Numbered from the stretch's first letter, positions 50,319-59,224 are shown. The stretch: 64,000 nucleotides of DNA from Rhizobium sp. NRK18 (GCF_024385575.1 NZ_JANFMV010000001.1:310001-374000), one strand, 5' to 3'. Translations and numbers: made by a program. The notes: a model not told the origin generated them from the letters alone.

Positions 50319-51797
50319 ATGGTGCTGACGATGAGCTGGGACGAATGGGCGGCAAGCGACGGTGTCGGGCTGGCAGACCTGATCAGGCGCGGCGAGGTGA
50401 CGCCCGCCGAGCTTGCGGTTCAGGCGGCCGAGGCGATCGCGGCGGTCAATCCGGCCATCGACGGCGTCATCGAAGTTTTCGAGGATACGGTTGCCGATCC
50501 CGGCCTGATCGGAACCGATCTTTCCGGCTTCTTTGCCGGCCTTCCGTTTCTCATGAAGGATCTCGGGCCGACGGTCGGCGGACGGTTGCAGGAAATGGGC
50601 TCGCTCTCGATGAAGGGCAACCGGCCATCCTCCGACAGTCACCTCACCACCCGCATCAAGGGCGCCGGCCTCAACATCATCGGCCGCACGACGACGCCGG
50701 AATTCGGCTGCTGCAGTTCGGCCGAAAACCCGGCCATGTATGTCACGCGCAACCCGTGGAACACCGACTATACCAGCTGCGGATCGTCGGCCGGCGCTGC
50801 CGTTACCGTTGCCTCCGGCGCGGTGCCGATCGCGCATGGCAGCGACGGCGGCGGCTCGATCCGCATTCCGGCCGGCGTCAACGGGCTGATCGGGATGAAG
50901 ACTACCCGCGGCACGTTTTCCATTGCGCCCTATGGGTCGGACTTCACCTCAGTGGTCTCCACGCAAGGTTGCCTGACGCGCACGGTGCGTGACACGGCCG
51001 CCTTCATCGACAATTGCCGGGGTGGCGCGCCGGGCGAGTTCATGCCCTACTGGTCGCCGGACGTTCCCTTCCTCAAGCTGATCGAGCGCGACCCGAAGCC
51101 TCTGAAAATTGCCGTCTCGCACGAATGGGGACCTTACAAGGCGACGCCGCATATCGTCGGCGAGCTGGAACGGGCGGCCCGCTTCCTCGAAAGCCTCGGC
51201 CATAATGTCGAGTGGATCGTGCCGACTGTCGACTTCGAAAAGGCTTATCGCGCGCAGACGACCTGCTACATCACCAATTTCGCGCAGACGGTGAACAATC
51301 TTCTTCGCGCCAAGGGGCTCGACCGGCCGCCGGCCGATCTCTTCGAGCCGATGAACATTCGGATCTGGGAACAGGGCAAGGATGCGACCTATACCGAGCG
51401 GTCGGACATGCAACTGGCCTTCAACGATACCGCCCGCGCCTTCGGGGCCTTCTTCGAGGAGTGGGACGTCATCCTGACGCCGACGACGTCGCGGGAAACG
51501 CCGAAGCTCGGGACGACCGAATATTTGACGATCACCGACAATCCGTCGGCGCTCGACTGGTTCGGCAATCTCTGGGGCTTTTTCGCCTACACGCCGCTCA
51601 CCAATCTCTGCGGCACGACGGGCATCTCGATGCCGCTGGCAACGCTCGAGAGCGGACTGCCGCTCGGCATTCACGCGCAGAGCCGGCAGGGCAATGACGG
51701 ACTGCTGCTGCAGCTTGCCGCCCAGGTGGAGCGGGCGATCGACGGCAAATGGAACCAGGGCCGCCGGCCAATGGCGCATGTGACGGCGGAACACTAG
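50319..51797 (+). CDS. Amidase-signature family amidase
   Basis: This 492-residue amidase has the Lys of FLMKDLGPTVGG, the Ser pair in TSCGSSAGAAVTVASG and the nucleophile region HGSDGGGSIRIPAGVNG. It hydrolyses carboxamides to acid and ammonia. It is related to, but lacks the C-terminal domain of, the allophanate hydrolase at 1743. Start follows AAAGGATT. It is the last gene of the importer operon and would complete nitrogen release from amides. Confidence 0.92.
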   Translation: MVLTMSWDEWAASDGVGLADLIRRGEVTPAELAVQAAEAIAAVNPAIDGVIEVFEDTVADPGLIGTDLSGFFAGLPFLMKDLGPTVGGRLQEMGSLSMKGNRPSSDSHLTTRIKGAGLNIIGRTTTPEFGCCSSAENPAMYVTRNPWNTDYTSCGSSAGAAVTVASGAVPIAHGSDGGGSIRIPAGVNGLIGMKTTRGTFSIAPYGSDFTSVVSTQGCLTRTVRDTAAFIDNCRGGAPGEFMPYWSPDVPFLKLIERDPKPLKIAVSHEWGPYKATPHIVGELERAARFLESLGHNVEWIVPTVDFEKAYRAQTTCYITNFAQTVNNLLRAKGLDRPPADLFEPMNIRIWEQGKDATYTERSDMQLAFNDTARAFGAFFEEWDVILTPTTSRETPKLGTTEYLTITDNPSALDWFGNLWGFFAYTPLTNLCGTTGISMPLATLESGLPLGIHAQSRQGNDGLLLQLAAQVERAIDGKWNQGRRPMAHVTAEH

Positions 51798-51830
51798 CGG
51801 GGGAACCCTGCCGGCTCGCGACGGGATGGG

Positions 51831-52460
51831 TCAGGCCGGACGGTAGCCGTGGCGGGCGGCGAAGCGCTGCAATTCCGCTTGCGTTGCCGTGGTTCCGGTC
51901 AGAACCTCGATATAGTCGGGAATGCGCTGCATGCGCGTCTCGATGTCCTCTTCGGTCTGCATGGTGATGTAGCCGATCTGCACGAGGTAGGTGGTTCGAG
52001 CCCGCACGTCGGCATTCACCTCGGAAAGCCCGAAGCGGACAAACATCTGGCGCAGCGCATCGAGCCGCTCCTGGTCGGCTTTCCTCACGTCCGCCGATAT
52101 GTCGTCGGACTGCAGTGCCCAGCTTCGGATCGCGAATTCCATCTTTGAATCGAACATGCGGCTGTCGAGCCAGCAGTCGCAGATGTTGAGCATGGCCTCG
52201 GCCGGCGTCAGGGCCGGTGCGAGCGTCTGCTGCACGAGGCCGCCGGTATTCTTTTCGCGCCATCTTCCGACGAGAGCTTGAAGCAGTTCCTCCCGGTCCC
52301 TGAAGAACCAGTAGAAGCTGGTGCGCGACAGGCCGAGCTTCTTTGCCAGCGGCAGGATTTTCACCGAATCGACTCCCGCCTCCAGCAAGGCTTCCGAGGC
52401 CGCGTCGAGCCAGCCCTCCCGCGATCCGCGCCAACCACTCTCGTTCGTCATCTCTTCCAT
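51831..52460 (-). CDS. TetR-family regulator
   Basis: This 209-residue regulator has the N-terminal helix-turn-helix at about 18-62 (ILPLAKKLGLSRTSFYWFFRDREELLQALV) and a helical ligand domain. It is divergent from the flavin oxidoreductase gene at 52590 across a 129-base region with a large inverted repeat, so it likely represses that gene and itself. The ligand is unknown. Confidence 0.9.
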   Translation of the reverse strand: MEEMTNESGWRGSREGWLDAASEALLEAGVDSVKILPLAKKLGLSRTSFYWFFRDREELLQALVGRWREKNTGGLVQQTLAPALTPAEAMLNICDCWLDSRMFDSKMEFAIRSWALQSDDISADVRKADQERLDALRQMFVRFGLSEVNADVRARTTYLVQIGYITMQTEEDIETRMQRIPDYIEVLTGTTATQAELQRFAARHGYRPA

Positions 52461-52498
52461 GGGGGATTTCTAACAGCGCTGCCGGACACGCTCAATCA

Positions 52499-52545
52499 AA
52501 ATGTACAGCTGTGTCCATTTTTAAAATTGACACCTGTGTACATTT
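52499..52545. promoter_or_regulatory. Paired operator-like sites between TetR and oxidoreductase genes
   Basis: Two 17-base elements, AAATGTACAGCTGTGTC at 52499-52515 and GACACCTGTGTACATTT at 52529-52545, are inverted copies of each other with 14 of 17 matches. Each also contains a short palindrome built from TGTACA or TGT/ACA halves. Two sites in a divergent promoter are typical of TetR repression. Confidence 0.6.
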
Positions 52546-52589
52546 CGCTTTAGCTTCGCTTCAGAAACAGCCCGCGCGGAGCCCGCACC

Positions 52590-54626
52590 ATGTCGAACGA
52601 TCCCCTTCTCCAGCCTTATCAGCTCAAGCATCTGACGCTCAGAAACCGCATCATCGTCACCTCGCACGAACCGGCCTATCCGGAAGAGGGCATGCCGAAG
52701 GCGCGCTATCGGGCCTATACGGTGGAGCGGGCGAAGGGCGGGGTGGCACTGACGATGACGGCCGGATCGGCGGCGGTATCGAAGGACAGCCCGCCGGTAT
52801 TCAACAACCTGCTGGCCTACAAGGACGAGATCGTGCCGTGGGTTCGGGAAATGACCGACGCGGTGCACGAGCAGGGGGCGGCGATCATGATCCAGCTCAC
52901 CCATCTCGGCCGCCGCACGCGCTGGGACAAGGGCGACTGGCTGCCGGTGCTGGCGCCCTCGCATCACCGCGAACCGGCTCACCGGGCCTATCCGAAGAAG
53001 CTCGAGGACTGGGATATCGAGCGCGTCATCAAGGATTTCGCCGACGCGGCGGAGCGGATGAAGGCTGGCGGCATGGACGGGGTCGAGCTGGAAGCCTACG
53101 GACACCTGATCGACCAGTTTGTCTCGCCTCTGACCAATGAACTCGACGGCCCCTATGGTGGCTCGCTCGACAATCGCCTGCGCTTCTGTCTCGACGTGTT
53201 CAAGGCGATGCGGGAGCGGGTCGGCGACGACTTCATTCTCGGCGTCCGCTACACCGCCGACGAGCGGCTGCCCGGAGGTACGAGCAAATCGGACGGCATG
53301 GAGATTTCCAGGCGGCTGAAGGACAGCGGCCTGATCGACTATCTGAACGTCATCCGCGGCCATATCGACACCGATCCGGGCCTGACCGATGTCATTCCGA
53401 TCCAGGGCATGGCGAATTCTCCGCATCTCGACTTTGCCGGAGAAATCCGCGCCGCGACCAACTTCCCGACATTCCATGCGGCGAAGATCCCTGATGTCGC
53501 GACGGCCCGGCATGCGATCGCCGCCGGCAAGGTCGATATGGTCGGCATGACCCGTGCGCACCTCACAGATCCGCATCTGGTGCGCAAGATCATCGAGAAG
53601 CGTGAGGAGGACATCCGCCCCTGCGTGGGTGCCAACTACTGTCTCGATCGTATCTATCAGGGCGGGGAAGCCTATTGCATACACAATCCGGCAACCGGCC
53701 GCGAACTGACGATGCCGCACATTATTTCGAAAGCCGAGACGCGGAAGAAAGTGGTGATCGTCGGCGCCGGGCCTGCCGGTCTGGAAGCCGCCCGCGTTTG
53801 TGCCGAGCGCGGCCATGAGGTCGTGGTGTTCGAGGCAGCCGACAAGGCCGGCGGACAGATCCGTCTGACGGCGCAAAGCGAGCGCCGCCGCGAGATGATC
53901 AGCATCATCGAATGGCGGATGAGCCAGTGCGAAAAGCTTGGCGTGACGTTCCGCTTCAACACCTGGGCGGAAGCCGATGCCGTTCAGGCGGAAAACCCTG
54001 ACGTCGTGATCATCGCGACTGGCGGCCTGCCGCACACCGAGGTCCTGTCGCACGGCAACGAACTGGTGATTTCCGCATGGGACATCATTTCCGGCGACGT
54101 CAAGCCGGGCAGCAACGTGCTGATCTTCGACGATGCTGGGGACCATGCCGGCCTGCAGGCGGCCGAGTTCATTGCCAAGGCGGGTGGCAAGGTCGAGATC
54201 ATGACGCCGGACCGCTCGTTTGCGCCGGAGGTCATGGCAATGAACCTGACGCCCTATATGCGCTCGCTGCAGAAGCTCGATGCAACGTTCACCGTCACTT
54301 ACCGTCTGGAGGCGGTGGAAAAGAGCGGCAACGAACTGCTGGCCGAGATCGGCAGCGACTACGGCGGTGTCACAAAGACGCGCTCCTTCGACCAGATCGT
54401 CGTCAACAACGGCACCATTCCGCTCGACGATCTCTATTTCGAGCTGAAGCCGCTGTCATCCAATCGGGGCGAGATTGCCCAGGATGCACTGATTGCCGGG
54501 GCCCCGCAGGCGGTGGTCCGCAATCCGGACGGGACCTTCCAGCTGTTCCGGATCGGCGATGCCGTTGCCGCGCGCAATACGCATGCCGCCATTTACGACG
54601 CGCTGCGGCTTGCCAAGGATATCTGA
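52590..54626 (+). CDS. Old-yellow-enzyme/FAD two-domain oxidoreductase (TMADH-like)
   Basis: This 678-residue enzyme has an N-terminal FMN TIM barrel (HLTLRNRIIVTSHEPAYPEEG, IMIQLTHLGRRT). A Fe-S region at C345, C351 and C363 and a C-terminal dinucleotide domain (VVIVGAGPAGLEAARVC) follow. The layout matches trimethylamine dehydrogenase and dienoyl-CoA reductase. In those, four cysteines bind a 4Fe-4S cluster; here the second position (348) is Ala, in PCVGANYC. Rhizobial members with this pattern are linked to demethylation of N-methyl amino acids such as methylproline, by memory and with limited certainty. The paired TetR suggests substrate induction. Confidence 0.88.
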   Translation: MSNDPLLQPYQLKHLTLRNRIIVTSHEPAYPEEGMPKARYRAYTVERAKGGVALTMTAGSAAVSKDSPPVFNNLLAYKDEIVPWVREMTDAVHEQGAAIMIQLTHLGRRTRWDKGDWLPVLAPSHHREPAHRAYPKKLEDWDIERVIKDFADAAERMKAGGMDGVELEAYGHLIDQFVSPLTNELDGPYGGSLDNRLRFCLDVFKAMRERVGDDFILGVRYTADERLPGGTSKSDGMEISRRLKDSGLIDYLNVIRGHIDTDPGLTDVIPIQGMANSPHLDFAGEIRAATNFPTFHAAKIPDVATARHAIAAGKVDMVGMTRAHLTDPHLVRKIIEKREEDIRPCVGANYCLDRIYQGGEAYCIHNPATGRELTMPHIISKAETRKKVVIVGAGPAGLEAARVCAERGHEVVVFEAADKAGGQIRLTAQSERRREMISIIEWRMSQCEKLGVTFRFNTWAEADAVQAENPDVVIIATGGLPHTEVLSHGNELVISAWDIISGDVKPGSNVLIFDDAGDHAGLQAAEFIAKAGGKVEIMTPDRSFAPEVMAMNLTPYMRSLQKLDATFTVTYRLEAVEKSGNELLAEIGSDYGGVTKTRSFDQIVVNNGTIPLDDLYFELKPLSSNRGEIAQDALIAGAPQAVVRNPDGTFQLFRIGDAVAARNTHAAIYDALRLAKDI

Positions 54627-54652
54627 CCATCCGACGGCCTTCCGGGCCTCGG

Positions 54653-55180
54653 TCAGCCGTTCAAGGCGAAACGGCCGAAGCTGCCGCGCGAGAAGCAAAG
54701 GGGATCGCCCTCGCGATGGGCGGCGCGCAGCACCCTGCCGATGACGATCGTATGATCGCCGGCGTCGTGCAGGGTCGAGCGGGCGCATTCGAAGCGGGCA
54801 AGCGTGCCGGGAATGATCGGCGCACCTTCGCCATTCTCGTACCAGGGCAGGCCGTCGAAACCGGCTCCGCCGCGGGTGAAGCGGGCGCTGAGATCATGCT
54901 GGTCGGCGCCAAGAACATGAATGACGTAATGCTCGGCGTCGGTGTAGATGCCGTGACGGGCCGAACTCTTTGCCGGCGACCAGAGGACGAGCGGCGGATC
55001 GAGTGAGACAGAGGCGAAGCTGTTGACCGTCATGCCGGTGGGACCTTCCGGCCCCATCGCGGTGACGACGGTCACACCCGTCGTGAAGCTGCCGAGCGCA
55101 TTGCGGAACGGCCGCGCATTCTCTGCATCCGGCACGAAGACATGTTCGCCGTGGGACGGCACATTGCCAGCAATCATCAT
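54653..55180 (-). CDS. smoA: Flavin reductase, SmoA-like partner of a sulfonate monooxygenase
   Basis: This 175-residue flavin reductase has the family segment NALGSFTTGVTVVTAMGPEG, then GMTVNSFASVSLDPPLVLWS and GDHTIVIGRVL. It reduces FMN for a two-component monooxygenase. The start overlaps the aldo/keto reductase stop (TGATG). The gene order flavin reductase, aldo/keto reductase, LLM monooxygenase matches the Agrobacterium sulfoquinovose monooxygenase (smo) cluster, so I assign smoA; the symbol rests on context and family. Confidence 0.85.
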   Translation of the reverse strand: MMIAGNVPSHGEHVFVPDAENARPFRNALGSFTTGVTVVTAMGPEGPTGMTVNSFASVSLDPPLVLWSPAKSSARHGIYTDAEHYVIHVLGADQHDLSARFTRGGAGFDGLPWYENGEGAPIIPGTLARFECARSTLHDAGDHTIVIGRVLRAAHREGDPLCFSRGSFGRFALNG

Positions 55181-56073
55181 CAGGGGACCTCTTTTCCGGT
55201 GGCGATCGTGTAGAGTTCGAACCATGTCTGTCGATCGATCTCGACCTTGGCGGCGTCGGCGATGCGGGCGATCCGGTCGAGGCGATTGGTGCCGAGAACC
55301 GGCATGATGCGGGCAGGGTGCGCCAGCAGCCAGGCAATCGCCACCGCCGTTTCGTCGACGCCCTGTTCCGTCCCGATCCGCTTCAGGGCAGCCAGCAGCT
55401 CCGGCCGCGAACCATCGAACAGCGACCCGCCGCCGAGCGGCGACCATGCCATCGGCGCAATCATCCGCTCCTGCAGGAAGGCGAGGTCGCCGTTGGTGAA
55501 GGCCGGGGTGTGGATGAGGCTCAGTTCGATCTGGTTGGTGACCAGCGTCTCTTCCATCGACGACTGGAGAAGCGAGAAATCCCACGGGCGGAAATTCGAA
55601 ACGCCGACGCTTCTGACCTTGCCGGATTTTACCAGTGTATCCAGCGCCGGACCGGTTTCATCGGCATCCATGAACGGATCCGGCCGGTGGATCAGCAGAA
55701 GGTCGATGCGATCGGTGGCAAGGTCCTTCAGCGAAGCCTCGACGGAGGCGTTGATGTGGGCGGCGGAGGTGTCGTAATGCTTGACGCGGGTGGCCGCATG
55801 GCGGCCGGCGGGTGCCACGATGCCGCATTTGGTGACGATCTCGATCTTGTCTCGCAGCGCCGGCGCGGCCTTTAGTGCATGGCCGAAGATGCCTTCCACC
55901 GTGTAGCCGCCGTAAATGTCGGCATGGTCCATCGTGGTGATGCCCTGTTCGAGGCATGCCTCCACCTTCGCCTCGATGCGGGCCGGCGAGGTGTCCGTGT
56001 CTTCGGCGAGACGCCACATGCCGTAGACGAGGCGGCTGAGGGTGAGACCAGGGGCGATGTCGATGCGTTCCAT
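55180..56073 (-). CDS. smoB: Aldo/keto reductase, SmoB-like 6-oxoglucose reductase
   Basis: This 297-residue aldo/keto reductase has the tetrad D49 and Y54 (TMDHADIYGGY), K82 (IVTKCGI) and H129 (LLLIHRPD). In the sulfoquinovose monooxygenase pathway the SmoB enzyme reduces 6-oxo-glucose to glucose with NADPH. The gene overlaps smoC by one base (TGATG) and smoA likewise, so the three proteins are made together. The substrate is inferred from the neighbours; the fold itself would fit many carbonyls. Confidence 0.88.
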   Translation of the reverse strand: MERIDIAPGLTLSRLVYGMWRLAEDTDTSPARIEAKVEACLEQGITTMDHADIYGGYTVEGIFGHALKAAPALRDKIEIVTKCGIVAPAGRHAATRVKHYDTSAAHINASVEASLKDLATDRIDLLLIHRPDPFMDADETGPALDTLVKSGKVRSVGVSNFRPWDFSLLQSSMEETLVTNQIELSLIHTPAFTNGDLAFLQERMIAPMAWSPLGGGSLFDGSRPELLAALKRIGTEQGVDETAVAIAWLLAHPARIMPVLGTNRLDRIARIADAAKVEIDRQTWFELYTIATGKEVP

Positions 56074-57230
56074 CAGTGGCGAACTCCGTTTCCAAGTGGC
56101 GTCGCCGGGGTTTCAGCCGGCACGCGTCCATATTCATGCGGCAGCGAACAGGTTTTCAGCTGCGGCAGAACCTTGGTGCCGAAATGTTCGGCCTCGTCAA
56201 GGTGCGGATAGCCGGAAAGGATGAAGGCGCGGATGCCCATATTGCGATAGGCCTCCAGTTCGGACAGCACCTGGTCGGTCGAACCGACGATCGCGGCGCC
56301 GCAGCCCGAGCGGGCACGGCCGATGCCGGTCCACAGATGCGGCTCGATATAGCCGAATTTGTCGGCGAGCTCGCGTGCGCGTGCCTGGTGGGAAACGCCG
56401 AGCGAGATCGAATCATGGGCGCGATCGCGGATCAGCTTGCCGTATTCGTCGTCGAGCTTTGAGACGAGATGGTCCGCATATTCGCGCGCTTCCTTCTCCG
56501 TGTCGCGGACGATCATGTGGACGCGCAGGCCGTAATCCAGCGTGCGACCATGGGCGCTTGCGCGCTCGTTGACGGCCTTCATGCGCTCGGCGAGCTGCTC
56601 CCTCGGTTCCGGCCACATCAGGTAGACGTCGCACTGGGCGCCGCAGAGCTCTAACGCATCCGGCGAGTAGCCGCCGAAGTAGAGAAGCGGTCCGCCATTC
56701 TGCTGATAGGGCCGGGCGGGCTCGGTCGTCACACCCTTGAAATTGTAGACCTCGCCTTCGAAGTCGATCGTATCGCGCGTCCATGCCTGGCGCAGGATCT
56801 CGACGACCTCGTGGCTGCGCTTGTAGCGGAAGGCGCTGTCGGCGACTTCACCCGGAAAATCGGAGCTGATGACGTTCAGCGTCAGCCGGCCCTTCAGCAT
56901 GTGATCGAGCGTCGCCACGGTGCGGGCCAGCATGATCGGCTGCATTTCTCCGCAGCGAATGGCAGCGAGGAAGTTGATGCTGTCGGTCAGCGGCGCGCAG
57001 CCGGCGACAAAGGAAAGCGTGTCCTGGCCGACCTGATAGGAGGACGGGCAGAGGATGTTGCGGAAGCCGAGACGCTCGGCGGTCGTCACGATGTCGGAGC
57101 AGTGTTCGAAATCAGACCGCAGGCGGCCGTCCGGCACGCCGAGGAATTCATAGTCGTCCGAGCACAGGGCGGAGAACCAGGACACTTCCGCGGCATCAAG
57201 GTCGGCAGAGGTGACGGGGACGATGGTCAT
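56073..57230 (-). CDS. smoC: LLM-family flavin monooxygenase, SmoC-like sulfoquinovose monooxygenase
   Basis: This 385-residue FMNH2-dependent monooxygenase of the SsuD class has [20 protein letters not shown] at the N-terminus, [19 protein letters not shown] and [18 protein letters not shown]. The sequence is very close, by memory, to SmoC of Agrobacterium fabrum, which converts sulfoquinovose to 6-oxo-glucose and sulfite with O2. It differs from general alkanesulfonate SsuD in the YLMWPEP region. The start MTIVPVTS follows GAGGAG. It is the first gene of the smoCBA operon and faces the GntR gene. Confidence 0.9.
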   Translation of the reverse strand: MTIVPVTSADLDAAEVSWFSALCSDDYEFLGVPDGRLRSDFEHCSDIVTTAERLGFRNILCPSSYQVGQDTLSFVAGCAPLTDSINFLAAIRCGEMQPIMLARTVATLDHMLKGRLTLNVISSDFPGEVADSAFRYKRSHEVVEILRQAWTRDTIDFEGEVYNFKGVTTEPARPYQQNGGPLLYFGGYSPDALELCGAQCDVYLMWPEPREQLAERMKAVNERASAHGRTLDYGLRVHMIVRDTEKEAREYADHLVSKLDDEYGKLIRDRAHDSISLGVSHQARARELADKFGYIEPHLWTGIGRARSGCGAAIVGSTDQVLSELEAYRNMGIRAFILSGYPHLDEAEHFGTKVLPQLKTCSLPHEYGRVPAETPATPLGNGVRH

Positions 57231-57280
57231 CGGGAAAAACTCCTCGGCTTGCGCATTTTTTTCTTTGCATAACATCCGCA

Positions 57281-57294
57281 TTGATATAGATCAA
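57281..57294. promoter_or_regulatory. TTGAT-ATAG-ATCAA, perfect FNR/FixK-like box
   Basis: This 14-base sequence equals the FNR/FixK consensus TTGAT-N4-ATCAA and is palindromic out to 16 bases (57280-57295). It sits 51 bases upstream of smoC and 42 bases upstream of the GntR gene, in their divergent promoter. A second TATCAA at 57300-57305 makes it possible that this is a GntR operator instead. Confidence 0.55.
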
Positions 57295-57336
57295 TAGTGT
57301 ATCAATTTTTCCGTTCGCCACCGGAAGCAAAGAAAA

Positions 57337-58047
57337 ATGCAGTCAAATCAAACGCGAGGCAGCCTTCCGGCCTATCTGCAGATCGTCGAACTGCTCGTTC
57401 GCGATATCGCTGCGAACCGGCTGGTCGATGGCGAGCGGCTGCCGCCGGAGCGAGAAATGGCGACCCAGCTGGGTGTCGCGGTCGGCACATTGCGCAAGTC
57501 GCTGGCGGAACTCGAAAGCCGAGGCCTCCTGGAGCGGGTCCAGGGCTCCGGCAACTACGTCCGCGCGATCAGCGACCCGAAAAGCGTCTATGCCATGTTC
57601 CGGCTCGAACTGATCGGCGGCGGCGGATTGCCGACAGCCGAGGCGCTCAGCGTCGAACGCCTGAAAAAGCCGGATGGATTGCCGGCCTTCGGTGCGTCGC
57701 CGGACGCCCATCGCATTCGCCGGATCCGCTACCTCTCCGGCAAGCCGGCAGCGCTGGAGGAGATCTGGCTCGACAGTCGCTACGCGGAGGCGATCACCCT
57801 GGATGACCTTTCTGAATCCCTCTACCTCTTCTACCGGCAGAAGCTTGGCCTCTGGATTACGCGCGCCGAAGATCAGGTGGGTCTCGGCGCCGTTCCGGAC
57901 TGGACGCGGGCACCATTTGCCATGGTTGCTGGCGCGCCCGTGCCGCTCGTGACCCGCGTCAGTGAGGCCCAGGATGGCGCCCGCGCCGAAGTTTCCTTCA
58001 GCTGGTTCGATCCCGATATCGCCCGCTACGTCGCCCGTCTCAAATAG
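57337..58047 (+). CDS. GntR-family regulator (HutC/UTRA type), SmoD-like position
   Basis: This 236-residue regulator has an N-terminal winged helix-turn-helix (LPPEREMATQLGVAVGTLRKSLAELESRGL) and a C-terminal UTRA ligand domain (IRRIRYLSGKPAALEEIWLD, TRAEDQVGLGAVPDW). UTRA domains often bind sugars or sugar phosphates. Divergent from smoCBA, it likely controls it in response to sulfoquinovose or a product. It leads the Gfo/Idh gene by 8 bases. Confidence 0.9.
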   Translation: MQSNQTRGSLPAYLQIVELLVRDIAANRLVDGERLPPEREMATQLGVAVGTLRKSLAELESRGLLERVQGSGNYVRAISDPKSVYAMFRLELIGGGGLPTAEALSVERLKKPDGLPAFGASPDAHRIRRIRYLSGKPAALEEIWLDSRYAEAITLDDLSESLYLFYRQKLGLWITRAEDQVGLGAVPDWTRAPFAMVAGAPVPLVTRVSEAQDGARAEVSFSWFDPDIARYVARLK

Positions 58048-58055
58048 GAATGAGC

Positions 58056-59168
58056 ATGAAAACGCTGAATTACGGCATTATCGGTTGTGGCATGATGGGG
58101 CACGAGCACCTGCGCAACATCGCGCTCCTGCAGAACGCCCGGGTGGCGGCGATCTTCGAGCCCGACGCCGCCATGCGGGCAACGGCATCGGCCATGGTGC
58201 CGGAGGCGGTGCTTGCCGGATCGATTGCCGAGCTTCTCGCGGTCGATGACGTCAATTGCCTGCTGATCGCCAGCCCGAATTATCTGCATCTCGCCCAGCT
58301 CGAGGAAATCGCGGCCATCCGGCCGCTGCCCGTGCTCGTCGAGAAGCCGCTGTTCACGGCACCGGCGGATGCCGAGCGCCTTGCCGCGCTGCGCGCCGCC
58401 TATCCCGCGCCCATCTGGGTGGCCATGGAGTACCGTTACATGCCGCCCGTCGCCCGCCTGATCGAACAGGCGGACGAGGCGACAGGCGGCATCCGCATGT
58501 TGACGATCCGCGAGCATCGGTTTCCGTTTCTCGAGAAGGTCGGCGACTGGAACCGTTTCAACCGCAACACGGGCGGCACGCTGGTCGAAAAATGCTGCCA
58601 CTTCTTCGACCTGATGCGCCATATCCTGAAGTCCGATCCGGTCCGGATCATGGCGTCGGGCGGCCAGTCCGTGAACCATCTCGACGAATTCTATGATGGC
58701 GAGCGGTCGGACATCTGGGACAACGCCTATGTGATCGTCGATTTTGCGTCGGGCGCGCGGGCGATGCTGGAACTCTGCATGTTCGCCGAAGGCTCGCGCT
58801 TTCAGGAGGAGATCTCCGCCGTCGGGCCAAAAGGCAAGATCGAGTGCCACGTGCCGGGTCCCGGACGCTTCTGGCCGGAGCATCTCGGCGCGCCGCCAGT
58901 GCCCGAGGTCGTGGTGTCGCCGCGCGAACCTGCCGGTCCCCGCACCATCGAAATTCCCGTCGATCCGCAGCTTCTTGCCGCCGGAGATCACAACGGCTCG
59001 ACCTTCTACCAGCATCAGCGCTTTCAGCGCGTGGTCGCCGGTCAGCAGGAGGTCGAGGTCGGCCTAAAGGACGGCTGGTGGGCCGTGGCTATGGGCATGG
59101 CGGCGCAGCAGTCGGCGACGACCGGCCAGGCGGTCGATCTGACCGCAGTGGGTTACAAGGTGCGCTGA
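58056..59168 (+). CDS. Gfo/Idh/MocA-family NAD-binding protein, candidate sulfoquinovosidase
   Basis: This 370-residue protein has a Rossmann motif GIIGCGMMGHEH at 8-19, EKPLF after the fold switch, and a C-terminal domain with EYRYMPPVARLI and GGTLVEKCCHFFDLM. The family contains sugar dehydrogenases, but also GH109 and the NAD-dependent sulfoquinovosidases (GH188) that use the same fold. No GH31 sulfoquinovosidase is beside this smo set, so this protein is a candidate for that job. The start MKTLNYG has TAGGA at good spacing; an ATG two codons upstream has none. The function is inference; oxidation of a free sugar is the alternative. Confidence 0.85.
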   Translation: MKTLNYGIIGCGMMGHEHLRNIALLQNARVAAIFEPDAAMRATASAMVPEAVLAGSIAELLAVDDVNCLLIASPNYLHLAQLEEIAAIRPLPVLVEKPLFTAPADAERLAALRAAYPAPIWVAMEYRYMPPVARLIEQADEATGGIRMLTIREHRFPFLEKVGDWNRFNRNTGGTLVEKCCHFFDLMRHILKSDPVRIMASGGQSVNHLDEFYDGERSDIWDNAYVIVDFASGARAMLELCMFAEGSRFQEEISAVGPKGKIECHVPGPGRFWPEHLGAPPVPEVVVSPREPAGPRTIEIPVDPQLLAAGDHNGSTFYQHQRFQRVVAGQQEVEVGLKDGWWAVAMGMAAQQSATTGQAVDLTAVGYKVR

Positions 59169-59201
59169 TGAGAGGATCAATCCGCTTCAGACATGGAGTG
59201 A

Positions 59202-59213
59202 TTAGCCGGCTAA
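59202..59213. other. Palindrome TTAGCCGGCTAA between convergent genes
   Basis: This perfect 12-base palindrome lies in the 56-base gap between the Gfo/Idh stop and the LacI stop. It has no loop, so it is a poor terminator. It may be a protein site or chance. Confidence 0.3.
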
Positions 59214-59224
59214 GGTGCGGCGCG

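Noticed and set aside
52521..54146. Minus-strand frame opposite the flavin oxidoreductase
   Set aside because: Shadow of a gene with FMN, Fe-S and FAD motifs, and it would run through the TetR operator.
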